Assembly (NCBI RefSeq): GCF_004217095.1
Contig: NZ_SHKO01000001.1
Location: 2,406,234 to 2,470,233, forward strand
DNA: 64,000 bases
Reading direction: 5' to 3'
Source of the DNA: Advenella incenata
GTDB taxonomy: Bacteria; Pseudomonadota; Gammaproteobacteria; Burkholderiales; Burkholderiaceae_B
Part shown: piece after piece, positions 27,689-36,826 of the stretch
Layout: each line of letters starts with the position of its first letter
How positions within the stretch are numbered: position 1 is the stretch's first letter
Position numbers and translations under genes: made by a program
Notes under the pieces: model-generated
Databases searched by the model: none
Told to the model about the DNA's origin: nothing
Seen by the model: the letters and a program-made list of their open reading frames with translations, nothing else

Positions 27689-28422
27689 TATTGCCCTCCT
27701 GCTTTTGCTGGCTTTTGTGTTGTTGTCGTGCTGGCGGCCACAGCGCCGATATCGCTTCCAAAATAGGTACTGACGCCGTCGATTTCCTCATCAGTCAGCT
27801 TGCGCGCCAGATGCGCCATCAGACCATGCGGGTCATCTGCGCGTGTCCCCGTTTTCCAGGCGAGCAATTGATTTTTAATATACAGGGCAGACTGACCCGC
27901 CAACGCAGGGAAAGTGGGCGCAACACCGATGCCACCCGGGCCATGACACTGCACACAGGCTGGCAGCCCGCGCAACCAGTCGCCGCGCTGGGCAAGCCAG
28001 GCGCCCTTCTTGCCTTTGGGATAGCTGTCCTGCAGTTGCACAGCGTGACCGGGATCGATTACCGGCGACAGGGACGCATACCAGGCAGCAATGGCCTTTT
28101 TCTGCTCGGCGCTCAACGCCTTGGCGATCGGCTCCATGACAGCCTGCTTGCGTCTGCCTTGTGCAAAGTCCACAAGCTGGGCTTCAAGATATGCAGCCGG
28201 CAAACCCGCAAGAAAGGGAAATCCAGCCGCCGCTATACCCTCGCCATTTGCGCCGTGACAGGCCATACAGGGCGCCTGTCCGGTAATGCCTTTGGCTGCG
28301 ATACTTTTACCTTGCGTGACATCATCGGCGGTCGCAATACCTATCGACAGCCAAAACAGGCTACCGGCGCCAACGATAGCCAGCATAAATATACCGCTAC
28401 GCTTTTTTCGATTTCTGTTCAT
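27688..28422 (-). CDS. tsdB: TsdB-like dihaem cytochrome c4-type protein
   Basis: 244 residues from the ATG at 28422, six bases after AGGAG; a TTG two codons upstream is less likely. Signal peptide to about residue 32. Two c-type haem sites, CMACH (52-56) and CVQCH (156-160), lie in two similar cytochrome c4-like halves (FPFLAGLPAAYLEAQLVDF and FPALAGQSALYIKNQLLAW). It is the likely electron acceptor of TsdA, since tsdA follows with a one-base overlap. The C-terminal tail is Thr/Ala-rich. Confidence 0.82.
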   Translation of the reverse strand: MNRNRKKRSGIFMLAIVGAGSLFWLSIGIATADDVTQGKSIAAKGITGQAPCMACHGANGEGIAAAGFPFLAGLPAAYLEAQLVDFAQGRRKQAVMEPIAKALSAEQKKAIAAWYASLSPVIDPGHAVQLQDSYPKGKKGAWLAQRGDWLRGLPACVQCHGPGGIGVAPTFPALAGQSALYIKNQLLAWKTGTRADDPHGLMAHLARKLTDEEIDGVSTYFGSDIGAVAASTTTTQKPAKAGGQ

Positions 28423-28569
28423 CTTCAACTCCTGATCGTAATGCTACCGAAGTTATATAACAATTATTTATTAATATATATCTATAAGTAATTTTATAGA
28501 ATTGGTTGATCGGGGTAAAGCAGTCAGGCTCGGCGATTGAAAATTAGAACGAGCCAATCCAGCGCATTG

Positions 28570-28582
28570 ACGCACCGACATC
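28570..28582 (+). promoter_or_regulatory. Candidate NtrC-like site 1 upstream of urtA
   Basis: ACGCACCGACATC, followed by ATGCACC, gives GCACC-N5-NNTGCA, a fair match to NtrC sites. Two similar copies are at 28611-28623 and before glnK at 9314-9326. Confidence 0.45.
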
Positions 28583-28610
28583 ATGCACCGAAGGCCACCT
28601 TGGGTCTTTT

Positions 28611-28624
28611 ACGCACCAATATCG
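28611..28624 (+). promoter_or_regulatory. Candidate NtrC-like site 2 upstream of urtA
   Basis: ACGCACCAATATCG, identical over 14 bases to 9314-9327 upstream of glnK. It lies about 205 bases before the urtA sigma-54 promoter. The surrounding spacer (28423-28903) contains no gene; it also holds the tsdBA promoter on the other strand. Confidence 0.5.
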
Positions 28625-28829
28625 AATAACCGCAAGCCAATTCAACTCACGATCGCCTGGGCGATATAGCCTTCTGCACCTTTTTGTTCCCGTCAATGCG
28701 CTTTGAACGCGCGCTCAATGTTTCCGCACTGTCCCGCTCATAAGTGCGCCTGTCGCTGCGCGTAATTGAGTTAGGCTGGTTCCTGTTTATTGATTTGCGC
28801 GGCCCGCCACAGTAACGCAATCCGGGTGC

Positions 28830-28845
28830 TGGCACGACTATTGCT
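28830..28845 (+). promoter_or_regulatory. Sigma-54 promoter of the urt-ure genes
   Basis: TGGCAC (28830-28835), five bases, then TTGCT (28841-28845), matching the sigma-54 consensus exactly, 59 bases before the urtA ATG. The 19 bases CTGGCACGACTATTGCTTT are identical to those at the glnK promoter. Confidence 0.92.
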
Positions 28846-28903
28846 TTAGCTCTATCGCTTACTCACAAATGCAATTTGCCTTTACTCATTCCGGAGCTAA
28901 TAA

Positions 28904-30181
28904 ATGAAACGTCGCAATGTTCTTAAAACCATGGTGTGCAGTCTTGCTCTTGCATTTGGCTCTGGCGCACTCAGCAGCAGCTGGGCCCAGGGTCAGATTG
29001 ATCCATCCAAACCGCCGATCAAGGTCGGCATATTGCACTCACTGTCCGGCACGATGGCCATTTCCGAAACTGTGCTGAAAAATGTCGCGCTGATGCAAAT
29101 TGACGCAATCAATAAAGAAGGCGGCATTCTTGGCCGCAAGGTAGAGGCCGTCATCGTGGACCCCGCTTCCAACTGGCCCCTGTTCGCAGAAAAAGCACGG
29201 GAATTGCTTAGCCAGGAAAAAGTGGCAGCGGTTTTCGGTTGCTGGACATCGGTCTCGCGTAAGTCAGTGCTGCCGGTCTTTGAGGAACTCAATGGCCTGC
29301 TGTTCTACCCGGTTCAGTATGAAGGCGAAGAAATGTCGCGCAATATTTTCTATACCGGCGCGGCGCCCAACCAACAGGCCATTCCTGCCGTTGAATATCT
29401 GATGAGCGAAGAAGGCGGCGATTACAAGCGCTTCTTCCTGCTCGGAACAGACTACGTCTATCCACGCACAACCAACAAAATTTTGCGCGGCTTCCTGCAT
29501 AGCAAGGGTGTTGCCGATAGTGACATACAGGAGGTCTACACCCCCTTCGGTCACAGCGATTATCAAACCATCGTGAATGATATCAAGCGTTTTGCTGCGG
29601 GTGGAAAAGCCGCGGTAATCTCCACCATCAATGGCGACTCCAATGTGCCGTTCTATAAGGAACTTGGTAACGCCGGCGTCAAAGCGATTGATACGCCTGT
29701 CGTCGCGTTCTCTGTAGGCGAAGAGGAACTGCGCGGCATCGACACCAAACCGTTGGTCGGTCACCTGGCCGCGTGGAATTACTTTATGTCCGTGGACAAT
29801 CCAACAAACTCGGCCTTTAAAAAACAATGGGCAGACTATGCCACTGCGCAAAAGCTGCCGGGCGCAGACAAACCACTGACCAATGATCCGATGGAAGCGA
29901 CCGTTGTCGGATTAAAAATGTGGAAAGCCGCCGTTGAGAAAGCGGGCAAGACTGACGTGGATGCCGTGCGCGCGGCCATGATAGGCCAGAAAGTGTCGGC
30001 CCCGGATGGCTTCGAAGTTGAAATGGGCAGCAACCATCATTTATACAAACCAGTCATGGTTGGAGAAATCCGTCCTGATGGGCAATTCGACATTGTCTGG
30101 CAAACAGAGAAGCCGGTGCGTGCCCAGCCGTGGAGCCCATTCATTGCAGGCAATGAAAAAAAACCTGATGAAGTGAAATAA
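28904..30181 (+). CDS. urtA: Urea ABC transporter substrate-binding protein
   Basis: 425 residues. Signal peptide of about 28 residues (MKRRNVLKTMVCSLALAFGSG). A type I periplasmic binding fold follows: KVGILHSLSGTMAISE, GCWTSVSRKSVLPVFEELNGLLFYPVQYEG and TDYVYPRTTN, a pattern specific to UrtA/amide-urea binding proteins. It captures urea in the periplasm for UrtBCDE. It is the first gene of the urt-ure block, 59 bases after the end of a sigma-54 promoter. FmdD-type short-chain amide binding is the alternative, but the adjoining urease genes favour urea. Confidence 0.93.
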   Translation: MKRRNVLKTMVCSLALAFGSGALSSSWAQGQIDPSKPPIKVGILHSLSGTMAISETVLKNVALMQIDAINKEGGILGRKVEAVIVDPASNWPLFAEKARELLSQEKVAAVFGCWTSVSRKSVLPVFEELNGLLFYPVQYEGEEMSRNIFYTGAAPNQQAIPAVEYLMSEEGGDYKRFFLLGTDYVYPRTTNKILRGFLHSKGVADSDIQEVYTPFGHSDYQTIVNDIKRFAAGGKAAVISTINGDSNVPFYKELGNAGVKAIDTPVVAFSVGEEELRGIDTKPLVGHLAAWNYFMSVDNPTNSAFKKQWADYATAQKLPGADKPLTNDPMEATVVGLKMWKAAVEKAGKTDVDAVRAAMIGQKVSAPDGFEVEMGSNHHLYKPVMVGEIRPDGQFDIVWQTEKPVRAQPWSPFIAGNEKKPDEVK

Positions 30182-30194
30182 ATGCGAGCAATGA

Positions 30195-30213
30195 ACCGGC
30201 CCGATGGGCCGGT
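30195..30213 (+). other. Intergenic hairpin between urtA and urtB
   Basis: ACCGGCCC (30195-30202) and GGGCCGGT (30206-30213) form a perfect 8-bp GC-rich stem 14 bases after the urtA stop. Such stems often protect the 3' end of binding-protein messengers, raising UrtA over the membrane components. Confidence 0.55.
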
Positions 30214-30248
30214 CATGCAACCGACAGCAAAAAAATGGAAAGATCCGC

Positions 30249-31895
30249 ATGAAACTCACCCCTTCCCTCGTCCGCGACTGGATTGGCAAACTGGCCATGG
30301 TTGTCGGCGTTCTGCTTGTGTCTGTCACTTCGGCATATGCCAGCACGTTGATGCCTGCTGATTTGAGCGCACTTGTTTCGGGTGCCTATGGGGAGCGCAA
30401 AGCGGCCATAGAGAAACTGGTGAATGCCGATCCTGCGCTTGCCCGCCCGCTACTGCAAAGCTTATCGCAAGGCACCCTGTTGGGCCTGCCTGATGGTCGT
30501 GTCCTGATTAAGTCCGATCAAAACTACACTGATCCATTGACGGGTAAAAGCGTCGCACCGCCAACAGAGCCAACGCGCCAGCCAGTACTGAACAATGCAC
30601 TGCGCCGACTGATCCAGAATGCGCTGGCCTCAATGAGTCTGTTCGCCCAGGACAAGGCAACCCGTCGCATGGCCATTGACAATATGCTGAGTCGCCCGGA
30701 CAGCCTGTCGGCGCAGCAGTTGGACCAGGCACTCAAGGCAGAAACCGATCCTGCGCTGAAACAAAAGCTCGATACCCTGCATGCCTTCGCGGCGGCAGCC
30801 GATCCTAGCACAGCGCCCGAGCAGCGTCTGCAGGCCGTGCAATCGCTGGCGTCGGTCAATCTGCCGTATGCACGCACCGTATTGAACAACGTTATTTCCG
30901 AAGAAAATCGTCCCCAGAGTGCGATCTCTGTTGCTGCCGCCGAATCGCTTTCCCATATTGATGCAAGGCAACGCAATTCTGCGCTTGCCAACAACGCCTT
31001 CACCGGTCTGAGCCTGGGCAGTGTACTGGTGCTGGCTGCATTGGGTCTGGCGGTGATTTACGGCCTGATCGGTGTGATCAACATGGCGCATGGCGAATTT
31101 CTCATGTTGGGCGCCTACGCCACTTATCTGACGCAACGCGCCTTTCAGACCTGGATGCCCGAGTGGTTCGACTACTACCTGCTTGCGGCACTGCCCGTGG
31201 CTTTTCTGACAGCGGCTACCGTGGGTATCGTGATCGAATGGCTGATTATTCGCCACCTGTACGGTCGCCCCCTGGAAAGCCTGCTGGCCACTTTTGGCGT
31301 GAGCCTGCTGATGATGCAGACGGTACGACTGATCTTTGGCGCGCAAAATGTGGACGTGTCCAATCCCATCTGGATGAGCGGCTCCTTTGCACCTCTTGCG
31401 GCATGGCTTCCGGCTTTCGTGGTTCCCTACAACCGACTCATTATTCTCGCCTTTTCTATTGCAGTTGTGATCGGCCTGTATCTGGTCCTGAACCGCACTC
31501 GCCTGGGGCTTTTCATCCGCGCGTGTACCCAGAATCGCACGATGGCAGCCTGCGTAGGCATCCGGACCCGCAAGGTGGATGCTTACGCCTTTGCACTGGG
31601 AACGGGCATTGCCGGTCTTGGCGGTGTCGCACTGTCGCAGATCGGCAATGTCGGCCCGGACCTGGGCCAGGCCTATCTGATTGATTCATTCATGGCCGTG
31701 GTGCTCGGCGGCGTCGGTCAGCTTATCGGTACCGTGCTTGGCGCTTTCGGCCTGGGCGTGCTCAGCAAGCTTGGCGAACCGTTGCTTGGCGCGGTACTGG
31801 TGAAGATTGTTATCCTGCTGCTGATCGTGGCCTTTATTCAGAAACGTCCCCAGGGCCTGTTTGCCCAGAAAGGCCGCAGCGCGGCGGAGGCTTAA
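30249..31895 (+). CDS. urtB: Urea ABC transporter permease UrtB
   Basis: 548 residues from the ATG at 30249; upstream in-frame codons run through the intergenic hairpin region. A signal-like segment and a long soluble N-terminal region (to about 250) precede the branched-chain-amino-acid-type permease domain, which has GLIGVINMAHGEFLMLGAY, MMQTVRLIFGAQNVDVSNP and the coupling segment CVGIRTRKVDAYAFALGTG. This long N-terminal extension is normal for UrtB. It forms the membrane channel with UrtC. Confidence 0.93.
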   Translation: MKLTPSLVRDWIGKLAMVVGVLLVSVTSAYASTLMPADLSALVSGAYGERKAAIEKLVNADPALARPLLQSLSQGTLLGLPDGRVLIKSDQNYTDPLTGKSVAPPTEPTRQPVLNNALRRLIQNALASMSLFAQDKATRRMAIDNMLSRPDSLSAQQLDQALKAETDPALKQKLDTLHAFAAAADPSTAPEQRLQAVQSLASVNLPYARTVLNNVISEENRPQSAISVAAAESLSHIDARQRNSALANNAFTGLSLGSVLVLAALGLAVIYGLIGVINMAHGEFLMLGAYATYLTQRAFQTWMPEWFDYYLLAALPVAFLTAATVGIVIEWLIIRHLYGRPLESLLATFGVSLLMMQTVRLIFGAQNVDVSNPIWMSGSFAPLAAWLPAFVVPYNRLIILAFSIAVVIGLYLVLNRTRLGLFIRACTQNRTMAACVGIRTRKVDAYAFALGTGIAGLGGVALSQIGNVGPDLGQAYLIDSFMAVVLGGVGQLIGTVLGAFGLGVLSKLGEPLLGAVLVKIVILLLIVAFIQKRPQGLFAQKGRSAAEA

Positions 31896-31900
31896 CACTC

Positions 31901-33049
31901 ATGACCACACCATTCAAACTGAATATTCCTGAACGGGCCCCGCTGTTCTCACGTAGCGGCTGGCTGACATTATGCGTCGTGGTAATCGGCGTATTTCTGA
32001 TGACCCTGCTGGGTACACAGTGGGCCGCTCCCGATAGCGTGCTGCATATCAGCGACTACACACTCACGCTTGTCGGCAAGATGCTTTGCTATGCCATCGT
32101 GGCCATGTCGCTCAATCTCGTGTGGGGCTACTGCGGCATCTTGAGTCTCGGACATGGCCTGTATTTTGCCCTGGGAGGCTATGCCATGGGCATGTATCTG
32201 GTGCAGGCGCCTGCGCCCGGCCAGGAATCGGCGGGGCTGCCGGCATTTACCTTCCTGCTTAACTGGACCGAATTGCCATGGTACTGGGTCGGTACCCAGA
32301 CCTTGGCCTGGGTACTTATTCTGGCAGCGCTGGTGCCGGCAATTGTGGCATTCGTCTTCGGTTATTTCGCCTTTCGTTCGCGCATCAAGGGCGTGTATCT
32401 GTCCATCATGACGCAGGCAGTGACCTACGCGGCCATGCTCCTGTTCTTTCGCAACGAGACCGGATTCGGCGGCAACAACGGCTTTACCGATTTCAAGTCC
32501 ATCGCCGGTTATTCCATCAGCGCTACCGACACCCGTACGGTGCTTTTTCTGATCAGCTTTGTGGTGCTCGTTCTGGTGTTTGTACTGGTCCAATGGATCA
32601 TGAAATCCAGGTTTGGCAAGGTGATCACTGCGATCCGCGACAGTGAAAGCCGCGTCATGTTCATCGGATTCAATCCATTGCAATACAAACTGGCAATCTG
32701 GACGCTGTCGGCCGTGCTTTGCGGAATTGCAGGCGCTTTGTATGCGCCGCTGGTGGGTATCATCAACCCAGGTGAAATGTCGCCTGTCAATTCAATTGAA
32801 ATGGTGATCTGGGTCGCCGTTGGCGGTCGCGGATCACTGGTCGGCAGCATCCTGGGCGTATTTACGGTCAATGGTGCAAAAACGTTTTTCACTGCATTCA
32901 TGCCGGAATACTGGCTGTACGTCCTCGGTGGCCTGTTTGTTGTGGTGACCCTGTTCATGCCCAAAGGGTTGATCGGCCTGTTTTCACGGCGTCGTCCACA
33001 ACCACTCAAGGCCGACACGAACGCGGCCCCTGCCTCGGAGGCGGTATGA
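31901..33049 (+). CDS. urtC: Urea ABC transporter permease UrtC
   Basis: 382 residues, a LivM-type permease with about ten membrane helices: MSLNLVWGYCGILSLGHGLYFALGGY near the first helices and RDSESRVMFIGFNPLQYKLA as the cytoplasmic coupling segment. Pairs with UrtB. It begins 5 bases after urtB, and its stop overlaps the urtD start (ATGA). Confidence 0.93.
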   Translation: MTTPFKLNIPERAPLFSRSGWLTLCVVVIGVFLMTLLGTQWAAPDSVLHISDYTLTLVGKMLCYAIVAMSLNLVWGYCGILSLGHGLYFALGGYAMGMYLVQAPAPGQESAGLPAFTFLLNWTELPWYWVGTQTLAWVLILAALVPAIVAFVFGYFAFRSRIKGVYLSIMTQAVTYAAMLLFFRNETGFGGNNGFTDFKSIAGYSISATDTRTVLFLISFVVLVLVFVLVQWIMKSRFGKVITAIRDSESRVMFIGFNPLQYKLAIWTLSAVLCGIAGALYAPLVGIINPGEMSPVNSIEMVIWVAVGGRGSLVGSILGVFTVNGAKTFFTAFMPEYWLYVLGGLFVVVTLFMPKGLIGLFSRRRPQPLKADTNAAPASEAV

Positions 33050-33894
33050 CTCATATCCATGCTGACACTGCCGGTGCTGGCGGCACAATCACCCATCTGG
33101 CCCATTTTGCTGAATCAGGAAAAATCGATACGACGCACGGCATCGTCCTGTATGTCGAAAACCTGACCGTTAAATTCGATGCTTTCCGCGCGATCAATGA
33201 CTTGTCCCTGTACATCAAAGAAGGCGAACTGCGCTGCATTATCGGCCCCAATGGCGCCGGCAAAACGACCCTGATGGACGTCATTACCGGAAAGACCGGC
33301 CATCGTAATGCCACTATCGAAGGCCAGGTGTATCTGGGCCAGACGCTGGATTTGCTGACCATGCAGGAACCCCAGATCGCGCAACTGGGTATCGGCAGGA
33401 AATTTCAGAAGCCGTCGGTATTCGAGAGCCAACCGGTTTGGGAAAACCTCTATCTGGCCGACGCCGGAGATCGTCGCTGGCACGCCGCATTAAACGCGCG
33501 TATCACCGCAGACGTGCGCCACCGCATTGAAAGCACGCTAAGCATCATGAAGCTGGAAAGTGTTGCCTATCGGGCCGCCGGTGAACTGTCGCACGGGCAG
33601 AAACAGCGTCTGGAGATCGGTATGCTGCTAATGCAAAAGCCTGCATTGCTGCTGCTGGACGAACCGGTAGCCGGGATGACCGACCGCGAAACGGCCGAGC
33701 TGGCTGAAATACTCCATCGCATTCGCGGCACCTGCTCCATTGTCGTGGTAGAGCACGATATGGGCTTTGTCTCAAACCTGGCCGGCGATCAGGGTACCGT
33801 CACCGTCCTGGCTGCCGGAACCGTACTGGCGCAGGGAACCATGCAACACGTACAGCAGGATCCGCAAGTGATTGAATCCTATCTCGGCCGCTAA
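33046..33894 (+). CDS. urtD: Urea ABC transporter ATP-binding protein UrtD
   Basis: 282 residues, LivG type. Walker A GPNGAGKTT near residue 68, the signature ELSHGQKQRLEIGMLLMQ, Walker B LLLLDEPVAGM. The first 35 residues (His/Gly-rich, MTHIHADTAGAGG) extend beyond the core and are not conserved in the family. It overlaps urtC by four bases and lies 16 bases before urtE. Confidence 0.93.
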   Translation: MTHIHADTAGAGGTITHLAHFAESGKIDTTHGIVLYVENLTVKFDAFRAINDLSLYIKEGELRCIIGPNGAGKTTLMDVITGKTGHRNATIEGQVYLGQTLDLLTMQEPQIAQLGIGRKFQKPSVFESQPVWENLYLADAGDRRWHAALNARITADVRHRIESTLSIMKLESVAYRAAGELSHGQKQRLEIGMLLMQKPALLLLDEPVAGMTDRETAELAEILHRIRGTCSIVVVEHDMGFVSNLAGDQGTVTVLAAGTVLAQGTMQHVQQDPQVIESYLGR

Positions 33895-33910
33895 TCAAGG
33901 AATACGTACC

Positions 33911-34606
33911 ATGCAGCTCAGCGTACAAAACGTCAATCAGTATTATGGCGGCAGCCATATTCTTCGCGATATTTCATTTGAGATAGAAGCAAATGCCCTG
34001 ACCGCCTTGCTTGGTCGCAACGGCGCGGGCAAAACCACCCTGCTGCGCAGCCTGCTTGGCGTCGTACCCATTCGTGACGGGCAGATCAACTATGCAGGCA
34101 AGGACATCAGTCGAATGGGGACGGCCAGCCGTATTGCCCAGGGCATTGGTTATGTGCCCCAGGGCCGCGATATTTTTCCACGACTGAGCGTAAAGGAAAA
34201 CCTGTTGGTGGGCGCCGCTACTCGCAAGATGCCCAAGGGCATTCCGGCATTCATTTACCAACTCTTCCCTGTTCTCAAGGAAATGGAACATCGCAACGGC
34301 GGAGATTTGTCTGGTGGGCAACAGCAGCAATTGGCGATTGCCCGTGCCCTCATGAGCGAGCCACGACTGCTGATTCTGGACGAACCTACCGAGGGCATTC
34401 AGCCAAATATCATTCAGCATATCGGCAGAACGCTCAAAATTCTTGTTGAAGATCATGGAATGACAGTACTTCTTGTTGAACAATATCTGGATTTCGTCAA
34501 ACTTATTGCCGATGACTATCTTGTCATGAACCGCGGCGTCATTATTGCCCAGGGAAAAGGCATAAATATTGTTACAGACGGTATTGAACGTCACATTAGT
34601 GTGTAA
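33911..34606 (+). CDS. urtE: Urea ABC transporter ATP-binding protein UrtE
   Basis: 231 residues from the ATG at 33911 (MQLSVQNVNQYYGGSHILRD); a longer frame overlaps urtD. LivF type: Walker A GRNGAGKTTLLRSLLG, signature DLSGGQQQQLAIARAL, Walker B LLILDEPTEGIQPNII. Completes the urea importer. Only 6 bases separate it from ureD, so transport and urease genes are probably one transcript. Confidence 0.93.
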   Translation: MQLSVQNVNQYYGGSHILRDISFEIEANALTALLGRNGAGKTTLLRSLLGVVPIRDGQINYAGKDISRMGTASRIAQGIGYVPQGRDIFPRLSVKENLLVGAATRKMPKGIPAFIYQLFPVLKEMEHRNGGDLSGGQQQQLAIARALMSEPRLLILDEPTEGIQPNIIQHIGRTLKILVEDHGMTVLLVEQYLDFVKLIADDYLVMNRGVIIAQGKGINIVTDGIERHISV

Positions 34607-34612
34607 CCGCAA

Positions 34613-35473
34613 ATGTCTGCTGTCATGCAAACCGAAGGCTGGACTGCGAGTCTCTCATTGGCATTTTCTTGCCAACCGTCCGGGCGTAGTGCCCTGACCC
34701 ACAATGCCCATACTGGGCCATTGCTGGTGCAGAAGTCGCTATATCCAGAAGGACCGGCCATCTGTCACGCCACAATACTGCACCCGCCATCTGGCATTGC
34801 AGGCGGCGACGAACTGAGCATTGCCGCGACGGTTCATGAAAATGCCCATGCAGTACTGACCACGCCTGGCGCAACTCGCTGGTATAAGGCCAATGGCAGG
34901 ACAGCAACCCAGAGCGTTGAGCTTTGCATTGCCCAGAATGCAAGACTTGACTGGCTTCCCTTGGAAAACCTGTTGTTTGAACAGGCCCGGGCCAGAAACA
35001 CCAGCGTGATCAGGCTCGCTGCAGGTGCCCGGGGAATCGGCTGGGACTGTTACCAGTTGGGCAGCGTGGCAACACAGGGGTATTGGCATGAAGGCACGCT
35101 TGCCATTGATTCCGCCCTTTACTATGACGAACAACTGGTGTGGGCTGAAGCCGGCCTGGTCGACGCAGAACAGTCTCTCAGGCAGAGCAGCGCCGGGCTG
35201 GGGAGCTTTCCGGTCATGGCAACCGTCTGGAGCATCGGACCGATCATCGCCGCCGAACAGATGGAGCACATGACTGCCAGCCTGCCATGGACAGAAAACC
35301 TGAGGGCGGGCGTCAGCCAGATTGAGCTGGATTCGTCCAGCAGCCTGATCCTGGTACGCCTGCTGGGCACGCGTGCCGAGCAAATCAGGCAACTGATGGT
35401 CGATTGCTGGCAACACTTGCGCCCCCTGCATCTGGGCGTCCCCGCGACGCCCTTGCGGCTTTGGTTCACGTGA
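34613..35473 (+). CDS. ureD: Urease accessory protein UreD (UreH)
   Basis: 286 residues. UreD family markers: [37 protein letters not shown] and [14 protein letters not shown]. UreD forms the UreD-UreF-UreG scaffold that loads nickel into apo-urease. It begins 6 bases after urtE. Confidence 0.92.
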   Translation: MSAVMQTEGWTASLSLAFSCQPSGRSALTHNAHTGPLLVQKSLYPEGPAICHATILHPPSGIAGGDELSIAATVHENAHAVLTTPGATRWYKANGRTATQSVELCIAQNARLDWLPLENLLFEQARARNTSVIRLAAGARGIGWDCYQLGSVATQGYWHEGTLAIDSALYYDEQLVWAEAGLVDAEQSLRQSSAGLGSFPVMATVWSIGPIIAAEQMEHMTASLPWTENLRAGVSQIELDSSSSLILVRLLGTRAEQIRQLMVDCWQHLRPLHLGVPATPLRLWFT

Positions 35474-35528
35474 TGACGTTGCGCTTGCGACCTATTTTAA
35501 ACATTTAACTAAACATTCCGAGACTACC

Positions 35529-35831
35529 ATGGACCTGACACCACGAGAAAAAGACAAACTGCTGATATTTACCGCTGCACTACTCGCAGAAAGGCGTCGT
35601 AACCGAGGGCTGAAACTGAACCACCCTGAGTCTGTGGCACTGATCACCGCAACGCTCCTGGAAGGTGCACGGGACGGCAAAACGGTGGCCGAGCTCATGC
35701 ATGCTGGTACGCAAGTGCTTACCCGCGATGATGTCATGGAGGGCGTACCGGAAATGATTCCGGATATCCAGGTCGAGGCCACTTTTCCGGATGGCACCAA
35801 ACTGGTAACGGTTCACCACCCCATCGTTTGA
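35529..35831 (+). CDS. ureA: Urease gamma subunit
   Basis: 100 residues, the standard length. [39 protein letters not shown] and the [30 protein letters not shown] ending are diagnostic. Structural subunit of the cytoplasmic (alpha-beta-gamma)3 urease. Confidence 0.97.
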   Translation: MDLTPREKDKLLIFTAALLAERRRNRGLKLNHPESVALITATLLEGARDGKTVAELMHAGTQVLTRDDVMEGVPEMIPDIQVEATFPDGTKLVTVHHPIV

Positions 35832-35890
35832 ATCCACACCCAACGCCAAATCACCCTCCATTCATTTATAGATTCACAAAGGAAAATATC

Positions 35891-36508
35891 ATGTTCCATA
35901 CTTTTCCCAACCGATTACGTTATTGCCTGGCGGTGCTTGTCCTCACCGGCCTGCCTCTGACCGCACTTGCGCATCCCGGTCATTTTGAGCACATCGATGC
36001 CATGTCCATGTTCAATCAAGGGCTGCTTCATCCACTTACGGGCCCAGACCATCTGCTGGCCATGCTGGCCGTGGGTATCTGGAGTGCCATGGCATACCCC
36101 TCGTTAAAAAGAGCCGTTTATATCCCACTTTCTTTTTCCAGCATTCTTCTTTTCGGCGCCCTGATGGGCATCGCCGGAATGCAAGTTCCGTTGGTAGAAC
36201 CACTGATCATGGCCTCACTGCTGGTGCTCGGTCTAATGCTGGCAGGCATGGCACGCTTGTCTCTGATAACCGGTTCAGCACTGGTTGCATTCTTTGCTTT
36301 TTTCCATGGTGCGGCCCATGGCATGGAACTGCCTGAAGGAGGCGCCGCAAGCCTGTTTATCGTGGGATTCATGCTTTCCACGCTGTTTATCCACTGCGCC
36401 GGAATGGTAGCGGGTGCCATCATGACACGCCACAAAACCTGGGTTGCCCGGTTAACGGGTGCCGGTATTGCCTCATATGGCGCAGTGCTGTTATTAACCG
36501 GACAATAA
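35891..36508 (+). CDS. ureJ: HupE/UreJ-type nickel permease
   Basis: 205 residues from the ATG at 35891, after AGGAAAATATC. Cleavable signal-like start ending LTALAHPGH, then about six membrane helices. The HupE/UreJ motif HPLTGPDHLLAMLAVGIWSA carries the His and Asp metal ligands, with a second His cluster in FAFFHGAAHGMELP. It probably brings nickel across the membrane for urease. Its position between ureA and ureB is typical of Bordetella-type urease operons. Confidence 0.9.
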   Translation: MFHTFPNRLRYCLAVLVLTGLPLTALAHPGHFEHIDAMSMFNQGLLHPLTGPDHLLAMLAVGIWSAMAYPSLKRAVYIPLSFSSILLFGALMGIAGMQVPLVEPLIMASLLVLGLMLAGMARLSLITGSALVAFFAFFHGAAHGMELPEGGAASLFIVGFMLSTLFIHCAGMVAGAIMTRHKTWVARLTGAGIASYGAVLLLTGQ

Positions 36509-36517
36509 GGAGCCAGC

Positions 36518-36826
36518 ATGATTCCAGGTGAAATCATTGCCGCCGAAGGTGCAATCGACATCAATACCGGAAGAAGCACCATGGTCATTGAAGTGACCAA
36601 TACGGGCGATCGTCCCATTCAGGTCGGATCACATTATCATTTTGCAGAAACCAATGCCGCGCTGCTGTTTGACCGGCAACAGGCTCGCGGTCATCGATTG
36701 AATATTGTCGCAGGAACTGCAATACGCTTTGAGCCGGGACAAATACGTACAGTAGAACTGGTGGCGCTGGCAGGTGACCGGCGCGTATTCGGGTTTACTG
36801 GAAACGTCATGGGGGCACTGGAATGA
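36518..36826 (+). CDS. ureB: Urease beta subunit
   Basis: 102 residues: [18 protein letters not shown] and [21 protein letters not shown], with [21 protein letters not shown], all diagnostic. Its stop overlaps the ureC start by four bases (ATGA), giving coupled synthesis. Confidence 0.97.
   Translation: MIPGEIIAAEGAIDINTGRSTMVIEVTNTGDRPIQVGSHYHFAETNAALLFDRQQARGHRLNIVAGTAIRFEPGQIRTVELVALAGDRRVFGFTGNVMGALE

Noticed and set aside
28423-28903. Possible small gene between tsdB and urtA
   Set aside because: Only short frames without ribosome-binding sites; the region is explained by the divergent promoters and NtrC-like motifs.
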